Shown: positions 20,120-33,668, counted from the first letter of the stretch. The stretch: DNA of 64,000 nt from Mycoplasma sp. ATU-Cv-703 (GCA_004011965.1 RYZV01000001.1:28701-92700), one strand, 5' to 3'. Made by a program: numbers and translations. Notes: generated from the letters alone by a model not told the origin.

Positions 20120-23100
20120 TTAGTCTACAGGAACTTCACCAAAGTAAAAATGGTAGTCAATTTTCCAAATTTTAACGTCATCTTCGTCTTCTATTAGCAT
20201 GGAATCCACTCCATAATTGGCTAAAGGGCGGTTGTGCATTTCATTTTTTTCCACGTTGCTTTCTTCCATGATGTAGGCTTGAGAGTTGTATAACAGTCGT
20301 GGGCGGAAACTAACTGTGACATTTGGTTTCTCGTTCTTTGTAAATTTTGATTCTGCAATGTGATTTAGAAAATCAGTTGATCCTACTTTTTCAAAAACAA
20401 GTGTGACACCCAAATTCCCAAGCATTTTTTCAAAGGAAACATCTACAACGTATTTTTTGTTCTTTGGTCAACTCCAACGCGTTGAGGCTAAGATGTCATG
20501 AATGAGATAACCTTTTACCGCATCTTTAGGTTGAAAACCTCGCGTTGGGGTATTTCCATCTTGTCTATTTCACCAGTTAAATATGCCTAGCGAGCTATTA
20601 ATTTGTTCCTTCCAGTACAGTTGTTTCGCTATTGATAAATCATGACTTGGATTATTTTCATCGTCCAAGGGAATTCTGACTACAATTTTGTGATGGTTTC
20701 TAGGTTTTCCACTTCTTAGCAGTGATGCACCTAGTTTTTCGTTCACATGTTGGTTGAAAAGATGACTTCCTAAGTTGTCTTGGTTCATCATTTCTTCCAA
20801 GTACTCTTTAAGATTGTGCTGCATTTTTAATTTAACAGTCAAGTTTTGCGCTTCCAATTTGTCTGCCGTTAGTAATTTTTCGTGGGTAGGTTGATTGTAA
20901 GAGTCCTCGGATCCGTCGTATCTTTGAAAGCGGAAAGCGACCTTGAAATTCATAGTAGGTTTTTTAGTTTTTAAACCTTCTACCGACACAAAACGGAAGT
21001 AAGGCTCGGCAGAATAAAAACGTTTCTTTTCTAACTGAGTTTTAAGGTTTGTGTTGGCTGATTTGAAAAACTTGACTCAGTCCACCGGCATTGTTTTCCA
21101 GTGATAGTAATGCTGGTCCATCTTAATTGCTTTAAGTCACTTGTTAATATCATCTGGTTTACCGTAATCAACTCAAACCCCTGGAACTTCGTGACGTTTA
21201 ACGTCGTCAAGTATTAATTGATTAAAAAGTTGTCTTTTTGCTTTGTACTTAGGCGATCAGTGAAAATCCCAAGCAAATTCGGGCAGAGAATCTTCTCCGT
21301 ACCACGATTGAAGAATTCCCCGAAAATGGGTCAAGTGGATGTTTGGCGCTTTTAAGGTTAGCGAGTTATTCGGTTCTTTGTAAACTTGCTCGGCCGTTTT
21401 TACCACATCATCGCGAGTAGAAAAACCGGTCAACCTAATGGTAAAACTTCTTTTTTGACGATAGAGTTTGTCATAATCGTCTTGATAAACTTTTTGGTTA
21501 AAATTATCATATTTATTTTGCCCATCAACCCCGAATAAAAATTCAAACTCGTATGTGTCCAAATCATAATTACGTGGGTCGTCTTTTTCAAGTTCCTTAC
21601 CTAGGATGGCCATGACAAATAAGTCGTACTTGCCGTCAATTTTGTAAGTGAACTTGTCGGCAAGTTGAGTTAGCTCAAAAAACTTAGCGATTAAATTTTG
21701 AGAATTTGGAAGCGGGTAGTTGCTAAATTGTTCTCCGCTAGGCAGGTACTCTTGAAATAGCGACACCAACAGGCCGGAGTAACTTTGTCTTATTTCGTCG
21801 CCCAAGTTATTTTTTAGTTTGCGAACGTGAGAGTGAAGATATTTTTCAAAACTTTGAAACCCCTTAATCAAAACAGGGTGTTCGCTACTCACCTTGACAT
21901 CAATGTAATTTAAAGTGGGTTTGAAAGAGATTAATCCGTTAAAATCTGTGCCAAGTAATCTGTCAACCAACTCAAATGTGAGACGCGCGGTTTGGCCGAA
22001 CTTATGAATCGTTTTTTTGAGATTGTCAGTTGTGGATAACAAACTTAACTGCTCTCAAGTGATATTTGATCCGATTTTATATTTGTCGTCGTCGTCGATC
22101 CATTGATCGGTCAAATCAGTGGAGGCTCATGTAGTAACATTTTCTGACTCATAACTAGTAAGGTCAGCTAGCTTACCATCAAAGTAAGCTTTCCCAAACA
22201 CTTGGGCCAGCTCATTAGTTAATCTATCTTCAGCAGTTTTGCGTTTTTCATCGTTTCAGTAGCCAACAATCGTGATAGCTTTTTTGTTTTTGTAACCGGT
22301 AAGTGAACTTGAAATGACCAGAGTCGCAACAACTTCTCCCAAGTGAGTATCATGTTTTATGATTTCTGCCGAAAACTCTAACGCATCATTTTCAAAATCG
22401 GAGATTTCAACGCCCAGATCCGCAAATTTGTAAACTTTCTTCTCAGTGAATTGGCTAACAAGCTTTTCTGACCACTTGCTTTTAAGTTTGTCGGGAAATT
22501 TTTTCAAAGCGGCGTCTACTAACTTATCTGAGTAAGGCTTAAAACCTGTGATGTTAAAAATTAACTCCGCCTGGGCTTTTCCGCGGGAGATTTTTAGTAC
22601 CAAAACCACCGTGTTGGATTTTTCTAACTTATCTTTAATGAATCATTCAAAAGTTAAATTTTTCAAGTTAGGCGGCAGCATGATCCCGAAAGTTCGCAAA
22701 TTATCTTTGATCATGTTAACGTCAACTTCAGAAATTGCCATTTCGTAAAAGCTTGAATCTTTCTTGACTTGAACATCTATGCGCTTGCTATTATTATCAA
22801 CTTCGTATAGACCTTGAATTTGCCTTACCATATCGTCAATCTCTTTTTGGTCAACCTTAAACCTAGTTAAAAACCCTTCAAGAGTCAACTTAGCATTCTT
22901 TGTTTGTTGGTTTTTACTAATTCTTAAATCAATCAATAATTCACCAGTCGCGTCATTAGTTATGTATATAGTGATTTTCACCACAATTGATGCTCATTTA
23001 GCAAAATCAAAATCCTCCAACCCTAATTTAGAAAGGCTGATTACGTGGCCAGGTTTCCCTAACTGACTAGGTAGAGTTTTTGAAAAGTTGACTTTTGACA

Positions 23101-26100
23101 GACGTTCTTTAATGTAGTTAAATACTTCATCCAACTCTTGAGAGACTTTTTTGAATCCGCTAATCGTAAGAGTTTTGTCAATTTCAACCCCATCTTTACT
23201 TAAAGACACTTTGACTTTGACTTGACCTTCAACATCATCAGCGCGCTCAAAAAGTAGTTTTACAGATATTCCCTCGCGAGCAAATTCGTCTGTTAAGTCG
23301 GTGAGTCCTAACTCTTTGAAACTGGTTTGCCCTAAGATTCCTAAGTCGCTTGGCAAAGTTTGTTCCAGGTTAGTTTTACTTCGGTTTTTAATTCGGTCAA
23401 AGTAGGCCTCTAACTCCTGTTTGACTTGGCTTTCTTTCTTGAAGCCTTTGATTACCAACTCAACACTAAATTCTTGGTAGGGATTAAGAAGTTGAATGTT
23501 AACCGTTATTTGCCCCAGCAAGTTATCCACCCTATAAATATTGATATTTAACTTGAAGATCTTGCGATACTCTTCGGGAATTTGACGCAGTCCTAAATCA
23601 TTGAAATCTTTGGTTTGTCTTTCCTGGGCAACTTGACTTGGCAACTTGTCTTTCAAAGAAGTTTTGGACCAATTGTTTTCAAATCAGTTGTTCAACTTTT
23701 CTTTTCAGTCAGTGATTTCTCGAATGTGGTCGGCTTCTTTTTTGAAACCTTTTATCTCTAGAATACCATCAACGCTGACTGAGTTTTTTGTAAGTATCAC
23801 TTGGACCTTAACTGTTCCCAATTTATCACTAACAATCAAAATGGATAACTTGACTTGAATGTTTTCAGCTTTGCCAAAGTTGGCTAATTTTCCCAGTCCA
23901 AGGTCTTCAAACGAAACCTCTTGATCTACGTTTCCGACTTGACTCGGTAGTTTGCTTTGATGGGAAGTTGTTAAGTCTCTGCTTCGAATTTGCTCCAACA
24001 AACTGTTGAGTTCATCTTTTGTGGTTCTAAATCCTTTAATCGTGATTTGTTCTTTGTGTTCAACGCCTAGATAAGATAGCTCAACAGAAACTTTCACTTC
24101 GCCTTTGACATCATCTAAACTTATAAAAATCAGTTTTCAAGCGACGTTTTTCTGATCAAGTTCAGTTAATTTGTTTAAGCCGAGCGTTTCAAGCGAAACC
24201 GATTGATTTTCTTTAAGACCAATCAGACTTGGTAACTTATCTCGGTGGGTAGTTCACTCGATTTGACGCTTAACCCGGTTCATTATTTCAACAAGTTCGT
24301 TAAGTACTTTGTTAGTAGTTTTGTAACCAAAAACATCGTACTGTATGTTCTCTGTGATTTGACCTTTTTTAATCGTTAGTTTGACTTCAATCGAACCATT
24401 TTCGTCACTAAAACTCGTGATTTCAATTTTGACATCGTAATCTTTGAAAAGTTCCGGCGGAATTTTTTCAAGACCTAGATCTTCAAAACTAACGCTAGTT
24501 TTTCCGTCAATGACTTTGCTGGGCAGCTCAACCAAACTAGTTTTATTTCGCTCTCGTTTAATCCAAGCGAGTAGTTCAATCATGGTGTCACGGTGTTTTT
24601 TATAACCAGAAATTGAATAAGTTTTTGTCGCGGTTTGACCTGATTTAGAAACCGTTACTTTAACTTCAATGGTTCCTTCAAAATCATCAGTTTTGACGAT
24701 TCTAAACTCGGCCAAGGCCCCAGCCATTTCTTGATCTGGTATGTTTCCCAGACCAAGTTCTTTTAGCGAAACAATCGCTTGATTTTTTCCGACTTGACTC
24801 GGTCGCTTGGTCTTGTTAGAAGTTAAATTAAGATTTTCAGAAATTCACTCCGCAAGGGACTCAAGTTCTTGGGCGATTTTCTCTTGCTTTTCCTTAATGA
24901 CCTCAGAGTTTTTCTTGTACCCTTGCACAACGACTTGCCCCTGGAGTGACACGCCGTTTTTGCTTAAACTGACTTCTAACTCAATTTTCCCGTTTTGATC
25001 GTCAATATGGGTCACCAAGATTTGCACTTGCGCGCCCAGTAACTCGTTTGAATCTAAATCTTCCAGACCTAACTTGGCAAAGCTAACTTTCTCTTGTTCG
25101 CTGGCAATTTGACTCGGCAGTTTTGCCCCCAAGGTAGTTAAACTGCGATTTTGCTTGATGTAGTTTAGAAGGTCTTGCAACTCTTGGTTTGTTTGACGAC
25201 GTAATTCGTCGCTAATTTGTTTGTTTGTCGCGTAGCCTTTGATAACTAAACGCAACTCTTGACTAACGTGGTTTACCTGGATGCTCACGAATAATTCCAA
25301 AGTGCCTAAATCATCATCGGCTGTCCCGAGTGTTAAATCCAGTTTGAGATTTTCTGTTAGCGCAGAGGGGAGCTCCTGTAAGCCTAGTACCGTTAAATTT
25401 TGCTGGGAGTTTTCAAGAGACAAAAATTCCCGTTTAATTTCCGAGGGCAGAGAATTTTTTAGGGCAGTGTGCTTGCTGAACGTTTGCTCAAATCAATTTT
25501 TGATTACTTGAACTTTAATGTGGTCTTTGTCCTCTTTAGCTTCGTCGCTAGTCAAAAAACCGCTAATCAAAATTGTTTTGCTTCGTACGACGGATTTTCC
25601 CTGGTTGCTAGCTGTAAGTGTGATAACCAACTCTAACTGACCTTTGGCGTCGCTGGTATTTTCTCCCTTTTTAAAACTGACGTTAATTGTTTGCTCGTCA
25701 AAATTAGGAAAGGCTCCAATGCCGAGTTGATTCCAAAAATCAGCATCTCCCGTTCTCTGGACAATTTGGGAAGGCAATTGACTGCTGTTATTAGTTGTGT
25801 AGTTCTCACTCAATTTTTCAATTATTTGACGAATTTTTTCTAAGCGAGCTTCTAACACCTCGTCTTCCATCGCAAGATCGCTTACCGTCAAAGTGATAGT
25901 TTCATCTTGACCAGCAATGGCAATTTTGAGTTCAATGGTAACTTCACCAAGCAAATCATCGTGATCAACTACACTAACAAAGTGTTCGGCTTTGCGAAAC
26001 TTAAAATAATGCGCAATGCCTAGATCATCAACGTTTAAAAGTCTTTGACCTTCTAAATCGCTTGGTTTAGGTTTGTCAAGTAAGTTGCTAACTAAGGTTT

Positions 26101-26539
26101 TATTGTCGGGTAAGTCTTTGGTAATTTTTTGAAAAAACTCTTGTGCATTCAAGTTTTTGAAACCGCGAATCTCAACTCCGCTCTTGAGCTGTTCAACGGC
26201 TTGATCATTAACATGCTCTACGCTGACAGTCAGAGCGCCTTGTAAATCATCATAATCGTCAACTTTGAACAGGTACTGGTCATTAAAAATATCTTGGACA
26301 CCAATTTGACTGGGAGAATAAGTTTCGCCAACGTTAAAATTTAAAGTGTCAAACTCTTTCAACGATGTGTAGTAAAAATTTTTAATAACGCCGATTTTTT
26401 TATCTTGATCGTCTTTCTCTAGTTTCTTGCCTTGGTCATCTCCCCAAACATTGCTGCAAGCAATGATACCGGCCACAGGCAAAGAAAATAGGCCACTTGA
26501 AGCGGTCAACAAAACTAATTTTCTTCCAGATTTTTTCAT
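20120..26539 (-). CDS. giant modular lipoprotein lp3
   Basis: 2139-residue lipoprotein. The signal peptide is slightly longer than in its sisters and ends VAGIIAC (Cys28). The N-terminal module (TLNFNVGETYSPSQIG) contains three units. About 14 repeat units follow, with strongly conserved DDxxG and GFKT/GYKT ends. The C-terminal module runs from about residue 1430, with HFRGILQSWYGEDSLPEF near 1743. No Shine-Dalgarno precedes ATG 26539; instead the -10 box ends 6 nt upstream, so this gene is probably leaderless, unlike most paralogues. It carries a 65-bp block identical to lp4. TAA at 20120 is a true stop. Confidence 0.87.
25170..25234 (-). repeat. 65-bp block identical to one in lp4, copy in lp3
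   Basis: Base-for-base identical to 32151-32215 in lp4. It encodes the inter-unit linker TNKQISDELRRQTNQELQDL in both proteins. Flanking DNA on both sides is diverged, so this is a conversion-sized patch rather than a whole-gene duplicate. Confidence 0.9.
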
Positions 26540-26545
26540 AAAGAC

Positions 26546-26551
26546 ATTATA
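26546..26551 (-). promoter_or_regulatory. extended -10 box of lp3, placing the transcript start at the AUG
   Basis: TGGTATAAT with exactly 6 nt between the last T and the lp3 ATG. Standard spacing puts transcription start on the A of the start codon, giving a leaderless mRNA. Confidence 0.6.
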
Positions 26552-26955
26552 CCAATAATCGCGTATAAATTAGTCATCTAACTAGTTGAAAATAAGACCC
26601 GTGATTCGATCAATTCATAGTTTAGTTTGAGTTGCTGGTTTCTCAATTATTTCCAGCGTGCGATTGATGCTTTTGCTGGCTGTCATCTACAAAATTCTAT
26701 GAGAATTGGCGGCAAATTATGCTCAGTTTTCAGACTAAAAAGCAGACCATAATTGCTGCCTGCTTGCGCTTTTACTAATCAGAGTTTAACACGGGTTAAT
26801 TGTCCCACTTGCCTTATAGTCTGATCCAAGGCGCCTATGTCATCAAACGATTAGTTTCACGATCGTAAGTTTACTAAAGACCAATTATCTTCCTTGCCTA
26901 CAAGTTCACGCCTAACATTGAAGTGCTTAGATCTGAATTTTACGCTGGTATTTTC

Positions 26956-26990
26956 AAAACAAAAAACCGGTTCCAGACCGGTTTTTAAAA
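26956..26990 (-). terminator. rho-independent terminator downstream of lp4 (possibly bidirectional)
   Basis: Stem AAAACCGGT / ACCGGTTTT with a 5-nt loop, flanked by T-runs on both strands. It lies about 190 bp after the lp4 stop, so lp4 would have a long 3' untranslated region. Confidence 0.75.
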
Positions 26991-27181
26991 CCAAAATAAA
27001 CTTAAAGTGTTTGGAGACTTATGGGATTAAATTTGTTTCGTGGTTATCCACTTTGGTGTTTTAACTTAAATTGACTTTTGCTAAAGCAGGTGGTAACACT
27101 GTTAAAAGACTGCTTTGAGCGGCGGAAAAGCGATTAAATTTCTAAGTGTTCAACTGCAAGAATTAATTTTTGATTCTGAGA

Positions 27182-30100
27182 TTACTTATGACCAATTTTG
27201 TAAAACACTTCCCAAATTTTCCCAGTTACAATCAGCGGCTTGGCCATTTTATTTCGAATAGGTACGTAATCAAATCTAGATCAAAACGCACCAGGACCGG
27301 GAATCAAAGCTTTGTTATAGATTAAAATCGGACGATACTTGACACTAGCATTGTGACCACCTTCGTCCGGAAAGTCGGTTCAATAACTGCGTTCGACAAA
27401 TTCAAAAAACACCATAACGCCCATCGCTTTTAGATTTTTTATAAATTCCAAATTCCATGTCTGATTGGTTTTGAATCCCAAAATACCTGATAAGGTGTTT
27501 CCGTGCTTTGTTTCTCGCTGATTAGGTTTGTCTGAATCGTAAGTAAAAGCCGAGGTTTTTAAAGCGGTTTGCCCCCATTGATGGGCCCATTGTGAACGAA
27601 GTTGGTCTGAATAATGATAATTATCAAAAACTTCTAATTTGTTGGTTTCGCCACTTGACAACAATTTAACCTCCACTCTTTTCCCGTCGAAATCTTGACG
27701 AGGTAAGGTCTTGCTCATCTTACTTATTAGGCCATTTAGAAGATGATCTCCGTCATCAACATACTTTTTAAGTAGTTGACCGAAGTTATTAGGTAACTCA
27801 ATCTTGACTTCTGTTGGCAGAACATGAAGGTATTTTTCGGTCGACGGGTAAAGTTGTTGGTTATCAATATAAGGAGATACTAGTGGAATGTCACCACCAG
27901 GTGAGTTAGGCACCATTTGGACACCGACTTTGAACCTCATCACTGTTTTGCTATCTTCTGAACTCGGGTCGCCAGTTCTCTCAATTGTGGTGAACTGAAA
28001 GTACAAAAGCGCGTTACCCAGTAGTTCGCGAGCTGGGGGATTAAAATTTCACAATTGATTTTGGTCAAACGGAACCTTGTTCCACGGTAAAAATTTACCA
28101 CCCTGGTTAATTAATTCTAACCACCTGGCTACATCAACTCTGCTTTCGTAGTCAAAAGAAATTGAGTAACTTTCAACTTCTCCGCTTTGCTGATTGATTT
28201 TTTTATCACCAAACTTATTCAAAAAATGATGGTTTTTGGGTTTATTGTGAGCTCAGTTGAAATCAAACTCTGGCAAAGACTCGTGCCCATACATGTTCGC
28301 TAACGCGCCGCGTAGGTGAGAAGTGTCAAGAGAAAGATTTCCCCGATGTTTTCAAGTGAGTTGATGATTTAAACCTTGAAGCAAACGAACAACTTCCCGA
28401 AGAACCTGATCCTTTGTGTTAAAGCCGACAACAGTTTTTGCAAAAACCCTTCCCAGCAAATATTCGTTCCCCCGGTATATACGTTTTTCCACCGTGCGGT
28501 TGAATTTTTCATAGCGCTTACCTTTTAAACCTACCACAAACTGAAATTCATGGCGATGTTCGTTGTCGTCATCTAACTTATCTCTTAAGTAGGTACTGTA
28601 GCCTCCCATAAAATCAATATCCAAAACTGAAAGTTGGTATTTATCGTTAATGGTTTGATCCTGGAATACATCTGCAAGACCAGAAAGTCTCATGAACGAT
28701 TCAAGCTTATTGTTAGATTCTCTGACGGTTTTAAGCAGAGACATTTTAAGTCCGCGAGAATTTGTTTTTAGATCGTCGCCAATTTTCTTACTTCACTCAA
28801 GAACATGTTCTTGGAAAAATGTTTCAAAAGATTTAAATCCTCCGATCAAAATCGTTTGTGGACCAGGGATTTTTTGGTCAATAAAATGGAGAATAGGTCG
28901 AATTCGAATGCTTCCGTGAAAATCAACACTTTCTGGTCGTTCAACAATTTCAAATGTAACGCTGTAATCGCGATCAAGTTGCTTAATTTGATCTTTGAGC
29001 GATGCGGTTTTCGTGCTTAAATGCAGTTTCTCAAGAGTAAGTTCAGTGCCCAGAGAATAATTTTCGTTGTCGCCAATAAATAAATCGTTCAGCGTAGTTT
29101 GATCGTACACACGAAGATCTTGAACTTCTAGGTAAGATAAACCGGCAATTTTGTCGTTGTGATGGAAACCATCAAAAACCTTGTCAATTACAATGGGTAA
29201 ATCTTGGTGAGCTTTTTTTCGTTTAGCATTGTTCCAAAATCCTTCTACAATTACTTCTTTGCTCCTTAGATAGTCAGACCTTGGACTTAAAACATCTGCT
29301 TGAACTGTGAGAGTTCCCGTAGCATCGCTTTTTCCTAGGACGGTTGCTTTAAATATCAAAGGTTCAACCTCAAAATTAGAAATATCTACCCCAAGTTCTT
29401 TAAACTGATAAGAACGGAAAAGTTTGAACTTAGAGACTAGTGTTCTCGCTAGATCAGAAGAAAGTCGTTCTGGTAATTGATTTAATTTTGCGTCAATCAA
29501 GTGATCAATTTCCGTCTTAAAACCTTCCAAAGTAAACGTTAGAGTTTGAATAGCCCCGCCGCGAGATAAAGTCAATCTAACAACAACGCGTTTAAGTTTT
29601 TTATCTAAAGATTCCAATTCCCAGTTAAGTTTGATATCGCTTGGTATGTTTGGCGGCATAACAATTTTTCAACCCAAAGCGTCATCTTCGATCAGTTCAG
29701 CCGTAATTTTTTCAAAATCAATGTCAAAGTAACGCGACTTGGGATCAATTTTAATTTTTATGTTGCGAACGTCGTCTGCGTTGTTAAGTTCAAGAATTTG
29801 CTTGACCATTTCCGCGATTGTTTGGATATCTAAATCACTCTTTTTTAGAAATCCTTTCAGTGTTAGTGTTTCCTTTTTGACTACTCCTTGTTTGCTTAAT
29901 TCTAAGGTGATTGTCAATTTACCGTTTTCAATGTCAACTGCTTCAACCAAAATTTTAACTATTGCTTTGCGTAAATTTAGATCTAGTAAATCTAACGAAG
30001 AAAGCGTCAAGAAACTGCCTTTTTTGCCAAAGTGATCGGCAACCTTGTCGTTAACTTTAAGCGTTTGTAAACGTTGCTTAATCAAAGCCAACAACTCATT

Positions 30101-33100
30101 CAATTGATCGCTAACTTTTTTAAATCCTACAATCGTAAAACTTTGACTCGCTTTGACCCCTTCTCTAGTCAATTCGACTCTAATTACTACTTGTCCCGTC
30201 AAGTCATCAATTTTTTCTACAATGCATTTCATTTCCGTGTTTTTAACAAAGCTATCTGGTAAATTTATCAATCCCAATTTTTGGTAATCAATCTCTTGTT
30301 TTAGCGCAGCTATTTCGGAAGGTATAATGTCGCTCTTGCTGGTTTGAGTTCAATTTTTGCCAATTCAGTCAAAAACCAAGTTTAGTTGACTTTCCACGAC
30401 ACCAACTCTTTTATAACCTTTAATCACAAGCGTTTTTTCCGTTTGAATGTTGGAGTTAGTGATGGTGATTTTAACGCTAATCTCCCCTTGTTGATCGTCA
30501 AATCGTTCAATTCTTATTGCGAGTTCAAAAATTTCTCCAAACGCCTGCGGCAGTTGCTTAAGACCAAGATGCTTAGCATCTACTTCTTGGTAAAGAACAC
30601 CTACCTTAGTTGGTAATTTGTCGCTCAGAGAGGTGTTTGATCAATTATTATCAATTCATTCACTCAGTTCTTGAACTTGTTTTTTTACCTCTTTAATTTG
30701 GTCTTCGGTCGTCTTGAACCCAGACACGGTAATTTCCGAACTTATTGACTCAGACTCTTTTCTAACTTCAACTTTGACTTTGACGGTTCCCCTTCGATCA
30801 CTAAGACCTAAAATAGTCAAAATAATTTCGGCACCTTGTTTTTGCTGCTTTGTTAAGTCATCAAGCCCTAAGTCATCAAAACTAACTATCTGGTCTTCCT
30901 GACCAATTTGACTAGGTAACTTGCCACTCTTTCTTGTTAACGATCCTCTGCTTTGAATTAAGTCAATCACTTGTGCGAGTTGATCTAAGATTTTCCGGTA
31001 ACCTCTGATGGCAATTTCGCTTTCGTGAGAGACACCCCGGTGCGAAAGCGTTACTTTAATCTTCACCTCACCTTTGGCATCGTCTGCACTAACAAAAACA
31101 ATTTCAAAATTAATGCCTTGGTCGCTTATTTCTTTGAAATCACCAATCCCCAGAGCTTTAAAATCAATTTTTTGCCCTGGTCTTCCGATGGAACTCGGCA
31201 TTTTATCTCTGTGGGCACTCAAACCACGATTATCTTCAATTCACTTTATTTTTGCGGTGAGAATGTTAAGAACTTCATCGTTAGTTTTATATCCCTTAAT
31301 TTTCCATTTGATTTCCCGTTTGTGGGTGGCTTGTTTAGTATCTTTTCTAATTGTTAAAGAAATCTCAAGTGTTCCATCATTGTCGTTTGCCTGGTCGATA
31401 ACCATCTCAATTTCGTACTCACCAAACAAGTTTTTCGGTAAATCGTGTAAGCCTAACTCTTTGAAACTAACCGAAGTTTTCCCAGCAGCGATTTCACTCG
31501 GAAGTTTATCTCTTAAGCTCGTGCGTCCGCGGTTAATCACAATCCATTCAAGAAGTTCGCCCATTTCTTGATCGTGAGTTTTGTAACCGGTGATCACAAA
31601 ATTCTTGGAGCGCGATTGATCTTCTTTGGAAGCGGTAACTTTTACTTCAAGATTACCTTCAAAATCGTCGGCGCTGACAATTTCAAAACTGATTGAAGCT
31701 CCGTTTCTTTTCTCTTCGGGAATACTTTGTACACCTAGTCTATTTAAAGTAACCGGCGCGTTTTCTGAACCTATTTGACTTGGTCGCTCACTATTGTTAG
31801 AAGTGGAAACAAGATTTTGAGAGATTCATTCCACCAAAGACTTAAGTTCTTCGGCGATCTTTTCTTGTTGCTCCTTAATAACTTGGGCGATTTTCTTGTA
31901 CCCTCTCACCACGAGCCTGTCGTTAAGTGATTGGTTATTTTTACTCAAACTAACCTCTAACCCAATTTCTCCGTTTTGATCGCTAACTCAATTGATTCTC
32001 AGTTGAATCGCTATACCCGTTTGGGTCTCTTCATCAATCTCCTGCAAACCAAGTTTTTCAAAATTAGTTGTCTCTTGAGGCTCGCCAACTTGCGATGGCA
32101 ACTTTTGATCAAAAACGGTTCGATCGCGATTTCGTCTAATGTAATTAAGCAGGTCTTGCAACTCTTGGTTTGTTTGACGACGTAATTCGTCGCTAATTTG
32201 TTTGTTTGTCGCGTAACCTTGAATGAGTAAGTTTGCTTCCAACTGAGCTTTACCAACACTAATGGTGATTAGCAATGCCAGCGTTCCTCTCTGGTCGTCA
32301 GCAACCCCTAAATCTATCGTCATCTTAACGCCGTTTTGGTACTTTTCAGGCAGAGCATCCAAACCAAGCGTAGACAAGTTTTGGTGTTGGCCTGAATAAA
32401 ACTTCTTCTTAACTTCTGAAGGCAAGGTTTGTTTTAACCTAGTTATTTTTCTCCATTCGTTTTCTAGGTAGTTTTTGACTGCTTGGGCTTTAGCATGCGA
32501 TAAATCGTACTTAGTACCTTCGGTCGTTAAAAAACCGCTGATCAAGATTCTCTTAGTTCTAATTAAAGAATTGCCGTCGCTAGAAGTTTTAAACTCTATA
32601 ATTAGTTCAATTTGACCTTCATCGTCGCTAGTCTTGTCTCCGCGTTTGAAACCAACTTTAATGTCCTCGCTTAATTCGGGGAAAGGTCCAATTCCGAGTT
32701 GATCTCAAAAATCGGCGTCGTTGATTCTTTGCATTACCCTTGAAGGCAATACGTCATCGTAAGAGGTATTAGTGTCTCTTAACTTTTTCAGTGCTTTGTT
32801 AATTTGATCAAGTCGCTCTTTTAAAACTGGATCCTCTAATGCCAAGTTGGTGACGGTAAACTGTCTTTCTAACGTGTGGCCCGCGATACTAATTTCCAAG
32901 TTAATGACTACTTCTCCGACTGCATCGTTAGGAGAAACGATATCAATCAGGTGTCGAGCCTTACGAAATTTAAAGTGTTTGTCAATTCCCAAGGTTTCAA
33001 CGCTTAAAGTTTTTAAAAACTTTAGATCGCTTGGTTTTGGTTTTTTTAATAAATCACTAGTTAATGTACTGCGATCGGGCAAGTCTTTAACCACTGTTTC

Positions 33101-33487
33101 TAAAAACTCATCAGCACTCAGCGACTTAAAACCGCGCACTTGAACGTCGTTACGGAGCACAGTTGAACTTTTAACGTGCTCTACGCTAACTACTAGTGTT
33201 CCCTTTAGATCATCGTAATCGTTGACTTCAAACTCAAATTCATCGCTAAAAATTTCATCAATTCCTAATGCACTAGCTTGGTAACGTTTTCCAATTTCAA
33301 AGTTTAGGGTGTTAATGTTTCCCAGCGCTGTTGTGTAAGAGTCTTTCGGATTAACGATTTTTTTCTTATCGTCCTTATCTGGATTTTTCTCATCCTCTTT
33401 TTCTCAGGCGCTTCCACAGGCCATCAAAGAGGCGACGGGTAAAGTAACTAAACCTAAGTTTGTAGCAAGCAAAAATATTTTTTTCAT
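27182..33487 (-). CDS. giant modular lipoprotein lp4
   Basis: 2101-residue lipoprotein from ATG 33487 (AAGGA in the leader) to TAA 27182. The signal peptide ends VASLMAC (Cys24), followed by a highly charged linker of Glu/Asp/Lys and IVNPKDSYTTAL. The N-terminal module begins TLNFEIGKRYQASALG. About 14 repeat units follow. The C-terminal module runs from about residue 1420, with HLRGALANMYGHESLPEF near 1729, and the protein ends KIWEVFYK. It shares a 65-bp identical block with lp3, and its N-terminal linker is closest to lp7. Function unknown, probably surface-exposed. Confidence 0.87.
32151..32215 (-). repeat. 65-bp block identical to one in lp3, copy in lp4
   Basis: Same sequence and reading frame as 25170-25234 in lp3, about 7 kb away. 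Neighbouring codons differ, which marks the ends of a short exchange tract. Confidence 0.9.
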
Positions 33488-33508
33488 TTTCAATTCCTTT
33501 TCTGAACC

Positions 33509-33514
33509 ATTATA
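33509..33514 (-). promoter_or_regulatory. extended -10 box of lp4
   Basis: TGGTATAAT about 22 nt upstream of ATG 33487, followed by AAGGA at proper spacing. Confidence 0.6.
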
Positions 33515-33640
33515 CCATTTTGAAATCGTTAAATTTACCGTTGGAAACTCATCAACCTAACTGAAAGCATTTGATTGATAACTTCTTTTCAAAGTCTCCT
33601 CACGAATGATAAACTGACGATTTAACTCCATCAGTTTCAA

Positions 33641-33668
33641 ATAAAAATCCCCAACTGACCGTTGGGGA
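33641..33668 (-). terminator. rho-independent terminator downstream of lp5
   Basis: Perfect 8-bp stem TCCCCAAC / GTTGGGGA with a 5-nt loop, followed on the minus strand by TTTTTATTT. It lies about 150 bp after the lp5 stop. Confidence 0.75.

Larger units (their letters stand above)
26540..27181 (-). other. 642-bp intergenic region between lp4 (end) and lp3 (start)
   Basis: The longest gene-free stretch inside the array. It contains the lp3 promoter (TATAAT at 26546-26551) and a GC-rich terminator hairpin at 26956-26990. I see no open frame with a start and ribosome-binding site, no tRNA and no CRISPR. A single DnaA-box-like TTATCCACT at 27044-27052 is isolated. The rest is unexplained. Confidence 0.6.

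Noticed and set aside
22031-22039. Perfect DnaA-box sequence TGTGGATAA, plus TTATCCACT at 27044
   Set aside because: Single isolated sites, one inside the lp3 coding frame; no cluster, AT-rich unwinding region or dnaA/dnaN genes, so not an origin.
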